This document shows positions 18,171 through 26,629 of a stretch of DNA of 64,000 nt, piece after piece. Location of the stretch: contig NZ_JAHSTW010000009.1 in the NCBI RefSeq assembly GCF_019145195.1, positions 186,001 through 250,000 on the forward strand. The letters are read 5' to 3'. Position numbers and translations under genes: made by a program. Each line of letters begins with the position of its first letter. The first letter of the stretch is position 1. The notes beneath the pieces were generated by a model. That model had not been told where the DNA came from. It did not search any database and saw only the letters and a program-made list of their open reading frames with translations. The DNA comes from Pseudomonas siliginis. GTDB taxonomy: Bacteria > Pseudomonadota > Gammaproteobacteria > Pseudomonadales > Pseudomonadaceae.

Positions 18171-19033
18171 GGTCGGACTCTTTCAGACGCCCATTGGCGG
18201 GCCATTGAAACGGCCAGCGTCAAGCGCTCACCGATCGGTTGCAGGGAGGGCTCGTGTAGCAAGTGCTGGATCTGCGGATGCTCATCCGGATCAGCGCCGT
18301 TGAGAGAGGCGACAAGGTTGGCGAAGTAAAGCCATTCCGATTGGCTGCTCAGGCCGAGCGCGCTGGCTTTTGCCTCGATTTGTTCCAGAAGCATCCAACG
18401 TTCAGCGATGGTTTCCCCGGTATGAAACCGGGGAAAATATTCAAGCAAATACGCATCGACTTGTAGCAACACCCGCCGCCGATCCACCCGATCCAGCGCG
18501 GCATCCTGCTCGGCACTCAACCGATACGGCGACACCAGCGCCCCACCCTGCCCGTGCCGAGGTCGCTGACGGTGCCAGACTTGCCGCGCACCATCCGCCG
18601 TGACCACGCACCCCAGAGGCCCGAACAGACTCGCATCGCCGCTGGCAAACAGCGCCTGCGCCACGGCGGCATCCGCCAGCCGCAACAACACCGGCGAGCC
18701 GACCGGCAACTCGACGATCAGCAACTGGCGCAAATGCGCGACGATTTCATGCGCCGGCGCGGTGCTGAACAACAGCACGCCCCATTCCTGTTGGGCGTGC
18801 TGGCGATAAAACCGCGCCACCGGATCGTCAGCGTCAGCGAGCGCCACCAGCAGCGGCGAGACGTCACGCAGGGCCGAAAACGGTGGCTGGTCGTACAGCG
18901 CGAAAGCGTTGGCGGCGGGATCGAGCCTTCGCAGTTGCGCCGGTAAATCCGTGATCGTCGCACCATCGAGCAGCACAAACGCCTGCTGCTCAGCCCACGG
19001 CAAACCTTCGGGCCAATCCGTCAAAAGGCTCAT
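18167..19033 (-). CDS. DUF4123 T6SS adaptor (Tap/TEC-type chaperone)
   Basis: This 288-residue cytosolic protein resembles DUF4123 adaptors, which load a specific effector onto its VgrG tip and are not secreted. Features include an N-terminal AFVLLDGATITDLPAQL segment, the SPLLVAL/LFSTAPAHEIVAHLRQL region, and a C-terminal helical part. Both ends overlap neighbours by ATGA (vgrG stop upstream, toxin start downstream), so the three genes are translated as a unit. The long upstream extension of this frame is antisense to nothing real and lies inside vgrG; the start at 19033 is therefore preferred. Confidence 0.85.
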   Translation of the reverse strand: MSLLTDWPEGLPWAEQQAFVLLDGATITDLPAQLRRLDPAANAFALYDQPPFSALRDVSPLLVALADADDPVARFYRQHAQQEWGVLLFSTAPAHEIVAHLRQLLIVELPVGSPVLLRLADAAVAQALFASGDASLFGPLGCVVTADGARQVWHRQRPRHGQGGALVSPYRLSAEQDAALDRVDRRRVLLQVDAYLLEYFPRFHTGETIAERWMLLEQIEAKASALGLSSQSEWLYFANLVASLNGADPDEHPQIQHLLHEPSLQPIGERLTLAVSMARQWASERVRP

Positions 19034-21033
19034 GCCTGGGCTGCCTCGCAGATCAGGCAACGCGAGGTCCGCGTGGTCAGCAGCGCATGCCGTTGCTGCA
19101 CGGCATCGAACGTCGCCTTGAGCAACGGCGCAGCCCCCGGCAGCAAGGGTTCCGCTGGCAGACACACCGTCGGCGCCCCGCCCTGCACCACCGGCACACT
19201 GCTGAAAATGCCGGCGGCGCCGACCGTCAGCCAATGCCCGCCAGCAGCCAGAGTGATCTGCAGGCCGCTGTTGAAAACCACCTGCTCGCCCGCGCCGAAA
19301 TGCAGCTGCTGCGCCGCACTGACGCGCTGGCTGGCGACCCGCACATGCTGCTCGCCCTGCACCCACAGATGATCGTCCTGCTTGAGTTCAGTCAGGCGAT
19401 TGCCGTGGGTCAGGTGATGTTCCTCGTCACGCAACTCAAGGCTGGAGACGCCGCCAATCACTTGGCTGTGCAGGTTGTCGATCTGCACACGCAAGTCGTT
19501 GAGCACGTGCTGCACCAAGTCGCGCTGCGCCCTGATGGAGATTTCTTCCGCGCCTTGCCGGTCCTCGATGCGCAGTTCGTTGTAACCACCGCCGCCGGGG
19601 CTGCTCTGGCTGCGCCAGATACTGCGCGTCTGTTGCGCCGGCAGGTCCAGTGGCACCGGGGTTTCGGCGTTGGGCAGGCAGGCGAGCACATGCGGTTTGT
19701 CCGGATCGCCATCGGTGAAGCCCACCAGCACTTCCATACCGACGCGAGGAATCTGCACGCTGCCGTAGCGGTCATGCGCCCAGGCAGTGGCCACGCGCAG
19801 CCAGCAACTTGACTGTTCATCACGCTGGCCGTCGCGATCCCAGAGCATTTGCACTTTCACGCGGCCGTAGGCATCGCTGTAGATTTCTTCGCCGGGCGGG
19901 CCGGTCACCACCGCCAACTGACTGCCACTGACGCGCGGTTTGACATGCTTGAGCTGCGGGCGAAACACCACGTCCCACGGCGTCGCGACGAAATGGTTGC
20001 GATAGCCCTGACTGAAACCATCTGCGTCAGCCTGCTCGGTGAACGCTTCCTCGAGCACTTGCGGCTGTTTGCCGATGTGCTCGACCTCGGTCAGCAACCA
20101 TAAATCGTTGCAGTCGGCGCGCGAGTAATCCGCCATGGTCATGAAACTGCCGCCGCGCATCAGCGCCTGATTGCTGCGCCCGTTAGCCAGACGATAGTCG
20201 GCACCATGGCGCTCCAGCGCACGCTGGCTGAGGTGCTTGCCGCGCTCGCGATGGGTGAACTGCCCGGGAAACTCATAATCTTCCAGCAGCGGAACCCGCG
20301 CTGCACTGACCTTGGCGTCCAACTGCACTGCGGGCTTTTCGAAGTGATAGTCGCGGCGCTCGACGATGTTGGAGCGTGGCTCCAGGCGCACAGTGAACTG
20401 GTCGATAACCGGCGCATCGGCAACCAGGCCGTTGCCCTGCACATAGCGCGTCGTGACGTCGTGTTTGAGGAACGCCGTTTGATCGTCGCCGAACACCAAC
20501 AGGTGCGCCTCACGGCGGTGGCGGAAGTGAAAGTGCAGGCCCTCCTCTTCGCACAGCCTCTGGATGAAGTGCAGATCGGATTCCTGGTATTGCACGCAAT
20601 ACACCCGCGCCGGGTACTCGGCGCTGAGCTGAAAACACCAGGCATCGGCCTGCATGCCGTGATCGCTCAACACATTGGCGATGATCTGCGGCACGCTCAG
20701 GTTCTGGAAAATCCGCTGATTGCGCCGGTGCGCGAGGTAGGCAAGGTGTGGCGCCAAGGTGATCTGGTAACGGCTCAGCCGAACACCGCAATCACCCTGG
20801 CCGACCCGATAGACCAGCCCGTGCATGCCGCTACCGTCGGCACCGAAACAGAGAAAGGCCGGCCGATGCAGTAAGCCTTCCAGATCCAGATCGGGCCGCT
20901 CGCTGACCAGCTCGAGATCCAGTTCGTAGGTCTGGTTGAGCACTTCCCGGGTGCGAAAACCGAACACTTGAAGATCGTGGGAAACGCCTTCTATCTCGAG
21001 AGTGAAAACAACGGGCCTGCCAGCGATGCGCAT
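19030..21033 (-). CDS. vgrG: T6SS spike protein VgrG
   Basis: This 667-residue VgrG has the gp27-like N-terminal domain (FGFRTREVLNQTYELDLELVS), the QYQESDLHFIQRLCEEEGL signature, and the gp5-like OB fold (VTGPPGEEIYSDAYGRVKVQMLWDRDG). The WLRVATAWAHDRYGSVQIPRVGMEV motif precedes the beta-helix stalk and short C-terminal tip. No extra enzyme domain is visible, so it is a carrier rather than an evolved effector. It is the first gene of the cargo operon. The start at 21033 is preferred because an AGGTGG stretch precedes it. No structural T6SS genes are in the window, so this is an orphan vgrG island. Confidence 0.95.
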   Translation of the reverse strand: MRIAGRPVVFTLEIEGVSHDLQVFGFRTREVLNQTYELDLELVSERPDLDLEGLLHRPAFLCFGADGSGMHGLVYRVGQGDCGVRLSRYQITLAPHLAYLAHRRNQRIFQNLSVPQIIANVLSDHGMQADAWCFQLSAEYPARVYCVQYQESDLHFIQRLCEEEGLHFHFRHRREAHLLVFGDDQTAFLKHDVTTRYVQGNGLVADAPVIDQFTVRLEPRSNIVERRDYHFEKPAVQLDAKVSAARVPLLEDYEFPGQFTHRERGKHLSQRALERHGADYRLANGRSNQALMRGGSFMTMADYSRADCNDLWLLTEVEHIGKQPQVLEEAFTEQADADGFSQGYRNHFVATPWDVVFRPQLKHVKPRVSGSQLAVVTGPPGEEIYSDAYGRVKVQMLWDRDGQRDEQSSCWLRVATAWAHDRYGSVQIPRVGMEVLVGFTDGDPDKPHVLACLPNAETPVPLDLPAQQTRSIWRSQSSPGGGGYNELRIEDRQGAEEISIRAQRDLVQHVLNDLRVQIDNLHSQVIGGVSSLELRDEEHHLTHGNRLTELKQDDHLWVQGEQHVRVASQRVSAAQQLHFGAGEQVVFNSGLQITLAAGGHWLTVGAAGIFSSVPVVQGGAPTVCLPAEPLLPGAAPLLKATFDAVQQRHALLTTRTSRCLICEAAQA

Positions 21034-21205
21034 CCACCTGTCCCTGTGTCTGAGTGAAAGACGGGACTGTGCAACGGTGCACTGCAATGGGTGAAGTCAG
21101 ACCTTTCCCTGTTTTGCCGGTCTGCGAGCGAAAAGGACATGGCCCACAGAGAAGCGGCCGGGATCCTACGGAAATGATCCCGGATCCTATGCCTTTCCCC
21201 TGTGG

Positions 21206-22162
21206 TCAGGGCAGCAAGATGATCTTGTCGCCACCGCCCTGATTGACCTCTTCATAGCGCGCCAGCCCTTCAGCCAGCGGCACCTCCACCAAGCCCTGCG
21301 GCAGTGGCAAGCGGTCCTCATCGAAGAACCGCCCGAACTGCTCGAGCATCGCCGCGCACGCCTCAACGCCGTACAACAACGAGTTGATCCCGACCACCGA
21401 GCCGCCCTTGCGATACAGCGCCAGCGCCGGCAATTGCACGTGGCCGTCGACCGGTGCGGCGATGATGGCGATGCGACCGAAGGTCGCCAGTGCCGCCACC
21501 GAAGCGGGCAGCCAGAAGCCGGTGGTGTCGAAGATCACATCGGCGCCACCGCGATACACCGCATTGACCTGCGCACCCAGCTCTTCAGGCTTATCCAGTT
21601 GAATCGTCTGATAGCCCTGCTGCTGCAGATCCGCGACCTGCTCGGGCCGGCGCGCCGCCGCCAGTAATTGCGCGCCGCGCACTTTTGCCAGGGCCAAAGC
21701 CGCGGTGGCCACTGCCCCGCCGCCGATCACCAGCAAGCGCGTATCGGCGCTGACCAGGCTGCGTTCCAGCGCATCCCACGCCGTGGTGTAAGGCACGCCA
21801 AGACTGGCCGCCTGGGCGAAACTCAGGTGCGCCGGTTTGTGCGCCACGCCAGTGGCCGGCAGTTTGACGAATTGTGCATGGGCGCCGTCGGCGAAGAAGC
21901 CCAACTCGCGCCCGGTACCCCAGACCTCCTGACCGATCAGTGCTTGTGGCCCCTCGACCACCACCCCGGCAAAATCCCGCCCCGGAACCCGTGGCAGTGT
22001 GGTGTAAGGAAAACGCCCAAGGACGTTTTTCACATCGCTGGGGTTGAGCCCGGCAGCCTTGATCTGCACCAGCACTTCATTGGCGCCGGGCACCGGGGTC
22101 GGAACGTCGACGAAACGCAGGGAAGACAGGTCGCCGGTCTGATCGAATTGCAACGCTTTCAT
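21206..22162 (-). CDS. Medium-chain dehydrogenase/reductase, quinone oxidoreductase-like
   Basis: This is a 318-residue NAD(P)-dependent oxidoreductase. The GroES-like N-terminal half has LNPSDVKNVLGRFPYTTLPRVPGRDFAGVV, and the Rossmann half has the nucleotide motif VIGGGAVATAALALA. It lacks the structural and catalytic zinc ligands of alcohol dehydrogenases, as quinone-oxidoreductase-type members do. The start at 22162 (MKALQF) follows GGTGGA by seven bases. It lies 31 bases downstream of the xapX gene on the same strand. The substrate is unknown; reduction of an enone or quinone is likely. Confidence 0.85.
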   Translation of the reverse strand: MKALQFDQTGDLSSLRFVDVPTPVPGANEVLVQIKAAGLNPSDVKNVLGRFPYTTLPRVPGRDFAGVVVEGPQALIGQEVWGTGRELGFFADGAHAQFVKLPATGVAHKPAHLSFAQAASLGVPYTTAWDALERSLVSADTRLLVIGGGAVATAALALAKVRGAQLLAAARRPEQVADLQQQGYQTIQLDKPEELGAQVNAVYRGGADVIFDTTGFWLPASVAALATFGRIAIIAAPVDGHVQLPALALYRKGGSVVGINSLLYGVEACAAMLEQFGRFFDEDRLPLPQGLVEVPLAEGLARYEEVNQGGGDKIILLP

Positions 22163-22193
22163 GGGCATATCCACCGAAAGGAAAAAGGGAAAT

Positions 22194-22367
22194 TCAGGAC
22201 AACCAGCCAGCGACCAGTTGCCGGCCCAGCGGCCACAACTGCTCACCGGCCAACATGCCGAGCAGACCGACCAGCGCGATCGCCGGTGGTGCGGGAGAAC
22301 GGAAATCGAGCGCGCCGTAGAGCAGGCCGACGCCCAGGCCGATGGCCAGAGAAATGAGGTAGTTCAT
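22194..22367 (-). CDS. XapX domain small membrane protein
   Basis: This 57-residue protein starts MNYLISLAIGLGVGLLYGAL, continues with an APPAIALVGLLGMLAGEQL segment and ends VAGWLS. Two hydrophobic helices separated by a proline-rich turn match the XapX (DUF1427) family, named after a small protein linked to xanthosine uptake genes. A GGAG ribosome site lies about eight bases upstream of the ATG. It is co-transcribed with the oxidoreductase; its function is unknown. Confidence 0.85.
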   Translation of the reverse strand: MNYLISLAIGLGVGLLYGALDFRSPAPPAIALVGLLGMLAGEQLWPLGRQLVAGWLS

Positions 22368-22477
22368 GAAAGGAACTCCGCCGCGATAAGTGATGGGCAG
22401 AGTCTAGGGAAACGGGCGGAGCGGTATCGGCCAAGGACTTCTGAATTTCGGACAAAAACCCCAATTCACAAAGAACC

Positions 22478-22571
22478 TTGTGGGAGCTGGCTTGCCAGCG
22501 ATAGCGGTGGGTCAGTCAACATATCCGTTGAATGCCAAGCCGCCATCGCTGGCAAGCCAGCTCCCACAGGC
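22478..22571. repeat. Paired REP (GAGCTGGCTTGCCAGCGAT class)
   Basis: Two inverted copies of GAGCTGGCTTGCCAGCGAT flank ~45 bases between the AraC-type regulator and the xapX operon. Confidence 0.88.
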
Positions 22572-22594
22572 ATCTCACAAGTCAGACATTTTTC

Positions 22595-23359
22595 CTACAC
22601 AGCAAATTGCGAAGGCGCCACCCCTAGCTCCCGGCGAAACATGTCGCTGAAGCTGCTCGGCGAATAACCCAGTTCGCGAGCAATCACGCTCACTGCCACG
22701 CCCTGAATCAACGCTGCCGCCGCCGTCGCCAACTGCACCTGGCGTCGCCACTCGGCGAAGCCCATGCCGAGGCTGTCCTTGAACAGCCGCGCCAGCGTAC
22801 GCACGCTGGCCCCGGCGTTCTGCGCATGCTGCTCGAACGGGATCTCCAGCGACGGCGCGGCCATCACGGCCTGACACAGATTCATCAGACGCCGGTCGGA
22901 CTCATCCGGCAGCGGAATCTTCAGTTGCGAACGCCTTGCCCGCCGCAGCTCCAGCAACGCCAGCCCGACCAGTGCCTCGTAATACTCAGCCTCGCCGTCA
23001 TCGCCCTGCGCCACCAGCCCGACGATCAACTCGCGCAGCAGACCACCAACTTCGATCACCTGCACTGTCGCATCCAGCGTCGCCGCCAGCGCCGGGCGCA
23101 GGTAGATATTGCGCATCTGCAAATCCGACACCACCCGGATCCCGTGCGGCACCCCCGGCGGCAACCACACCGCCCGCTGCGGCGGCACCACCAGCGCTTC
23201 GTGCGGGGTTTCGACCCACATCACCCCGCTCATCGCATACAGCAACTGCCCCCAGACATGCTCGTGCGGCTCAATGAACAAACCACGCGGATAGGTTCGC
23301 GCCAGCGGTTGCACGGGCACATCGGTGTCGGTCAGATCAGGGGGCGCGGCGAGGGCCAT
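22595..23359 (-). CDS. AraC-family transcriptional regulator
   Basis: This 254-residue regulator has an N-terminal cupin domain (IEPHEHVWGQLLYAMSGVMWVET...RAVWLPPGVPHGI) that binds a small effector. The C-terminal AraC double helix-turn-helix follows (NAGASVRTLARLFKDSLGMGFAEWRRQVQL, then VIARELGYSPSSFSDMFRRELGVAPSQF). It lies just upstream of the xapX-oxidoreductase pair on the same strand and plausibly controls it, although a REP pair separates them. Confidence 0.9.
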   Translation of the reverse strand: MALAAPPDLTDTDVPVQPLARTYPRGLFIEPHEHVWGQLLYAMSGVMWVETPHEALVVPPQRAVWLPPGVPHGIRVVSDLQMRNIYLRPALAATLDATVQVIEVGGLLRELIVGLVAQGDDGEAEYYEALVGLALLELRRARRSQLKIPLPDESDRRLMNLCQAVMAAPSLEIPFEQHAQNAGASVRTLARLFKDSLGMGFAEWRRQVQLATAAAALIQGVAVSVIARELGYSPSSFSDMFRRELGVAPSQFAV

Positions 23360-23505
23360 GGCGAGCGTTCACAGGGGGTCGGCGAAGCCGCCATGGTAAC
23401 CAGCACGCCGCGCACTCGCCAACGATAGATACCGTCGGACAATCCGAATGAATTTTCCCGGCACAGCGCGATCCGTTTAATACCACAGGGAGGAATTCGG
23501 GCTTT

Positions 23506-23733
23506 ATGAACAACGCAAAACTTTACGTCATCGACTACACACTGCATGGCACCCCCAAGTCGTTCATTATCCGCTCGGACAAAATGGACAACGCCGAAGC
23601 CTGGCATTGGGCAAGCTGCGACGCGGGCGTAGGTCGCATCCCGCGCTTCGGCCGCGAGAAAGTGCAAAAAACCAGCAAACCGATGGCAGAAAAATTCGGT
23701 CTGGAAAACGTCACCTGGCGCCAGACCAACTGA
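23506..23733 (+). CDS. DUF6555-like small protein
   Basis: This 75-residue soluble protein reads MNNAKLYVIDYTLHG and includes a KMDNAEAWHWASCDAG segment. It resembles small pseudomonad proteins I know as DUF6555, of unknown role. A GGGAGG ribosome site lies ~13 bases before the ATG. It is followed on the same strand by a 90-residue gene 49 bases downstream, so the two may be co-transcribed. Confidence 0.75.
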   Translation: MNNAKLYVIDYTLHGTPKSFIIRSDKMDNAEAWHWASCDAGVGRIPRFGREKVQKTSKPMAEKFGLENVTWRQTN

Positions 23734-23782
23734 CCCCACCGCCTTCACCGCAGGCTTGGCAATCGACAGGGGGAATCGACCG

Positions 23783-24055
23783 ATGACCGACACTTATCAC
23801 CCGGCCCGACTGGACTACGGCCTGACCACCTTCTTCGGCCAGATCACCAAAACGGTGAATTGCGCAGTCGCACTGGAAACGGTCGCGGATGACCCTTATC
23901 GCTTCACCTTGTGCGTCCAGGCACCGGTACCGGAAGACCTCCACCAAGCCAAGGTTGTGGTGGTCAAGGTCGAAGGGCGAACCTTGCAAGGCACGGTCAG
24001 GCACTTTGAACGACAGGACGACGACAGTCTGAAAATGGAAGTGGAGCCTGATTAG
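23783..24055 (+). CDS. Hypothetical protein (90 residues)
   Basis: A small acidic soluble protein with no signal peptide, rich in beta-type sequence (RFTLCVQAPVPEDLHQAKVVVVKVEG). The chosen ATG has GGGGGA upstream. I do not recognise a family. Its stop codon lies inside the loop of a terminator hairpin, so transcription ends right at the end of translation. Confidence 0.65.
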   Translation: MTDTYHPARLDYGLTTFFGQITKTVNCAVALETVADDPYRFTLCVQAPVPEDLHQAKVVVVKVEGRTLQGTVRHFERQDDDSLKMEVEPD

Positions 24056-24070
24056 GCTCCACTTTTTTTT
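24040..24070 (+). terminator. Terminator overlapping the stop codon
   Basis: AGTGGAGCCT and AGGCTCCACT pair around GATT and are followed by eight T. The TAG stop of the 90-residue gene is within the hairpin. Confidence 0.92.
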
Positions 24071-24077
24071 GCCGCGC

Positions 24078-24245
24078 TTATTTCGGATGAGCGCAACCGC
24101 AACCCTTCATCGCACACTCTTCACCGTGCTTATGGTGATGAGCGCAAGCCTCGCAGCAATAGTGTTTACCGTGTACAGCGTAGGAATGTTCGCCTTCTTT
24201 GATCGTGCAGTTGCAGCCCGGGCAGTCGCATTTTTTATCGGACAT
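24078..24245 (-). CDS. Bacterial metallothionein
   Basis: This 55-residue protein has ten cysteines and many histidines: CDCPGCNC near the N-terminus, HYCCEACAHHH in the middle and CAMKGCGC near the end. It matches the SmtA/BmtA metallothionein family (pmtA in P. aeruginosa), which chelates zinc, cadmium or copper in the cytosol and folds like a small zinc finger. It is monocistronic. The start at 24245 (MSDKKCDC) fits the family; the longer frame upstream runs into a REP. Confidence 0.95.
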   Translation of the reverse strand: MSDKKCDCPGCNCTIKEGEHSYAVHGKHYCCEACAHHHKHGEECAMKGCGCAHPK

Positions 24246-24360
24246 GGGACAGACTCCTTGCGTGGTGGTTGTCTGGGGCTTGCGAGCAAGCCTTAAGGGA
24301 CAGTGTAGAAGGTGGTGTTGCAGGCTGGCCAACTGTTGAGAGATTGGGCGACGCAGAGAT

Positions 24361-24389
24361 GCTTCGCGAGCAGGCTCGCTCCCACAGGT
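24361..24389. repeat. Single REP (GAGCGAGCCTGCTCGCGAA class, inverted)
   Basis: A single TTCGCGAGCAGGCTCGCTC copy lies between the metallothionein and DMT genes. The rest of 24246-24504 holds no gene that I can support. Confidence 0.85.
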
Positions 24390-24504
24390 GTTCGCCGCAC
24401 AAAGCAATGAGCGTTAGCTCGAATAGCTTTTGATCTTGATCTCAGAGCCTGTCGGCAGGCTGAGCGGAGGGCAACACCCGCAGCACCGGATATGTACTCA
24501 AAAA

Positions 24505-24957
24505 TCACTGCGCCTGCCGCGAACTCCGATACATAAACACCAAAGCCACCGCCAGACACACCATGGCCAGCATCCGGCTCGGAGACAAGCCGATCGCCGG
24601 ATTCCCCAACCAGCCAAAATTGTCGATCAACATCCCCATGCCCAACTGCCCGACAATCACTGCCACCGTCGCCACAGCCGTCCCGACCACCGGCACCGCG
24701 CCAACCATCACCATCATGTACACCACGCCGAACAGCGCCCCGGTCAACTGCCACTTCGGCACCTCAAGCAGACTCACCGCCTGCGCCGGCTCGAAAAACA
24801 GAATCAACAACCCGGTCACCACCGCGCCCACCGCAAAGGTCAGCAGACTGGAACGCAGCACACCCACCGTCTCACCCAGACGACCATTGATCGCAGCCTG
24901 CACACTCAACACCGCACCGGCCAATACCACCACCGCCAACAAAATCACCAGACCCAT
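24505..24957 (-). CDS. Small DMT-superfamily transporter subunit (YdcZ/DUF606-like), second of a pair
   Basis: This 150-residue protein has five predicted membrane helices, the size of a half-transporter in the DUF606/YdcZ branch of the drug/metabolite transporter superfamily. It contains a WQLTGALFGVVYMMVMVGAVPVVG segment and an IDNFGWLGN motif shared with its partner. The partner's TGA lies just before its start (TGAGTGATG), so the two are translationally coupled and probably form a heterodimer. A GTG one codon earlier is possible. The substrate is unknown. Confidence 0.8.
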   Translation of the reverse strand: MGLVILLAVVVLAGAVLSVQAAINGRLGETVGVLRSSLLTFAVGAVVTGLLILFFEPAQAVSLLEVPKWQLTGALFGVVYMMVMVGAVPVVGTAVATVAVIVGQLGMGMLIDNFGWLGNPAIGLSPSRMLAMVCLAVALVFMYRSSRQAQ

Positions 24958-24960
24958 CAC

Positions 24961-25446
24961 TCACCCCCGCGCAATCAGAACCAAAGCCGCCACAATCAAG
25001 CCCAACGCCAGCCAGCGCTCGCCGTTGACCTTCTTGCGCGTCGCGCCGAACCAGCCGAAATGGTCGATCAGCACACTCTTGCCGACCTGACCGGACAAAA
25101 TCGCAATCATCGTCATGGCAATGCCGATATGCGGCGTCGCCAGCGTCAGCACCACCACGTAGATCGGCCCGAGAAAACCGCCGATCAACTGCCAGCGCGG
25201 CAACTCGGTCAGCGCCGGGCCTTTCTGTGGGCCGGCGAACAGCAAGAGCAAAAACAGAATCGCCGAACCCACACCGAAGATGCTCAACGTCGCCCACAAA
25301 TGCCCGACCTGCTCACCCAGCGGTCCGAGTAATCCGGCTTCTACCGACAAGCCCATGCCAGCGAGAATCACCAGTGGCAGCAACAGCAGACGCAACACCG
25401 ATCTTTTTACCGGTGCAGCAACCACCCCTTCATCCAACGTCTGCAT
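24961..25446 (-). CDS. Small DMT-superfamily transporter subunit, first of a pair
   Basis: This is a 161-residue membrane protein with five hydrophobic helices and an IDHFGWFGA motif equivalent to the partner's IDNFGWLGN. The start MQTLDEG at 25446 has an excellent GGAAGG ribosome site. It is encoded divergently from a LysR regulator, a common layout for an inducible exporter and its controller. Confidence 0.8.
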   Translation of the reverse strand: MQTLDEGVVAAPVKRSVLRLLLLPLVILAGMGLSVEAGLLGPLGEQVGHLWATLSIFGVGSAILFLLLLFAGPQKGPALTELPRWQLIGGFLGPIYVVVLTLATPHIGIAMTMIAILSGQVGKSVLIDHFGWFGATRKKVNGERWLALGLIVAALVLIARG

Positions 25447-25559
25447 ACATAACCTTCCACGCTCAAAAACAATGGCGCGGATTATCGGCTGGCGCCGCTG
25501 TGCGATAAATGGGAGCATCCGGACAACACTTTTGCGCAACACGCACAGCGAGACACAGC

Positions 25560-26495
25560 ATGCACGGGCTCAACGAACTCGGATTCAAAGCGTTAAGGCT
25601 GTTTGTAGCGGTCCTCGACCACGGCAGTTTTTCCGAAGTCGCCCGCCGCGAAGGGGTCGCGCCCTCCTCCATTTCGCGGCAGATCCAATTGATGGAACAG
25701 GCGCTGAACCAGCAATTGCTCTACCGCCACACCCGCGCCGTCACCCCGACCGAAGCCGGACGCACGCTCGGCCACCATGCGCGGCTGCTATTGGTGCAAC
25801 TGGAGGAAGCCGAACAGGCGTTGCAGGAACAGCAAAGCGAACCCACCGGACTGGTGCGCATCAACGCCCCGGTGGTGTTCGGCCAGCGCCATCTGACGCC
25901 CTGGCTGGGCCAGCTCTGCGCGCGCTATCCGAAGCTGCAACTGGATATCCAGCAAACCGACCATTACGTCGACCCGCTACAGGAAGGCGCCGACCTGCTG
26001 TTTCGCATCGGCGCGCTGCACGATTCAAGCATGCAGGCACGCATTGTGGCGCCGCACCGTTTTCAGGTCGCGGCCAGCCCGGCCTACCTCAAACGCCACG
26101 GCACGCCGCAGCACCCGGACGAACTCGCGCAGCATCAGTGCCTGGCCTACAAAGGCGCGGCCGGTCAGCAGCGCTGGTTTTTCCGCCGTGATGGCGAGGA
26201 CTGGACGCCGTACACGGTCAGAGGCCCGATCACCGGCAACCACGCCGACACCCTGACCCAGGCCGCTCAGCAGGGGCTGGGGCTGGTGATGTTTCCGTCG
26301 TGGCTGATTGGCGAAGCGGTACGCGAGGGCACACTGGTGCCGGTGCTGGGGGAATATCAGGTGTCGAACAGCCTGGAACCGCAGCAGATCGCCGTGCTGT
26401 GGCCGGGGAGCCGGCGGTTGTCGGTGAAGGTGAGGACGGTGATTGATTTTTTTGTCGAGTGCTTTGGCGAAGTGCCCTATTGGGACAGACCTTAA
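25560..26495 (+). CDS. LysR-family transcriptional regulator
   Basis: This 311-residue regulator has an N-terminal winged helix-turn-helix (LRLFVAVLDHGSFSEVARREGVAPSSISRQI) and an effector domain starting near residue 90 (LVRINAPVVFGQRHLTPWLGQL). It belongs to the CrgA-like group of LysR proteins. It is divergent from the paired DMT transporter genes, which it probably controls from the shared 113-base promoter region. Confidence 0.92.
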   Translation: MHGLNELGFKALRLFVAVLDHGSFSEVARREGVAPSSISRQIQLMEQALNQQLLYRHTRAVTPTEAGRTLGHHARLLLVQLEEAEQALQEQQSEPTGLVRINAPVVFGQRHLTPWLGQLCARYPKLQLDIQQTDHYVDPLQEGADLLFRIGALHDSSMQARIVAPHRFQVAASPAYLKRHGTPQHPDELAQHQCLAYKGAAGQQRWFFRRDGEDWTPYTVRGPITGNHADTLTQAAQQGLGLVMFPSWLIGEAVREGTLVPVLGEYQVSNSLEPQQIAVLWPGSRRLSVKVRTVIDFFVECFGEVPYWDRP

Positions 26496-26512
26496 GCCCC
26501 ACACAAATCCAA

Positions 26513-26603
26513 TTGTGGGAGCGAGCCTGCTCGCGAATACGGTCCGTCTGATATCAGAGCAGCGTCTGATACACAGCTTTCGCGAGCAGGCTCGCTCCCA
26601 CAG
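26513..26603. repeat. Paired REP (GAGCGAGCCTGCTCGCGAA class)
   Basis: Two inverted GAGCGAGCCTGCTCGCGAA copies flank ~45 bases between the convergent LysR and chemoreceptor genes. Confidence 0.9.
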
Positions 26604-26629
26604 GGTTTATGCAGGGCTCCAGAATTGCG

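Noticed and set aside
16533..18329. 598-codon plus-strand frame opposite the VasX-like toxin
   Set aside because: Antisense shadow; the toxin is supported by family similarity and coupled neighbours.
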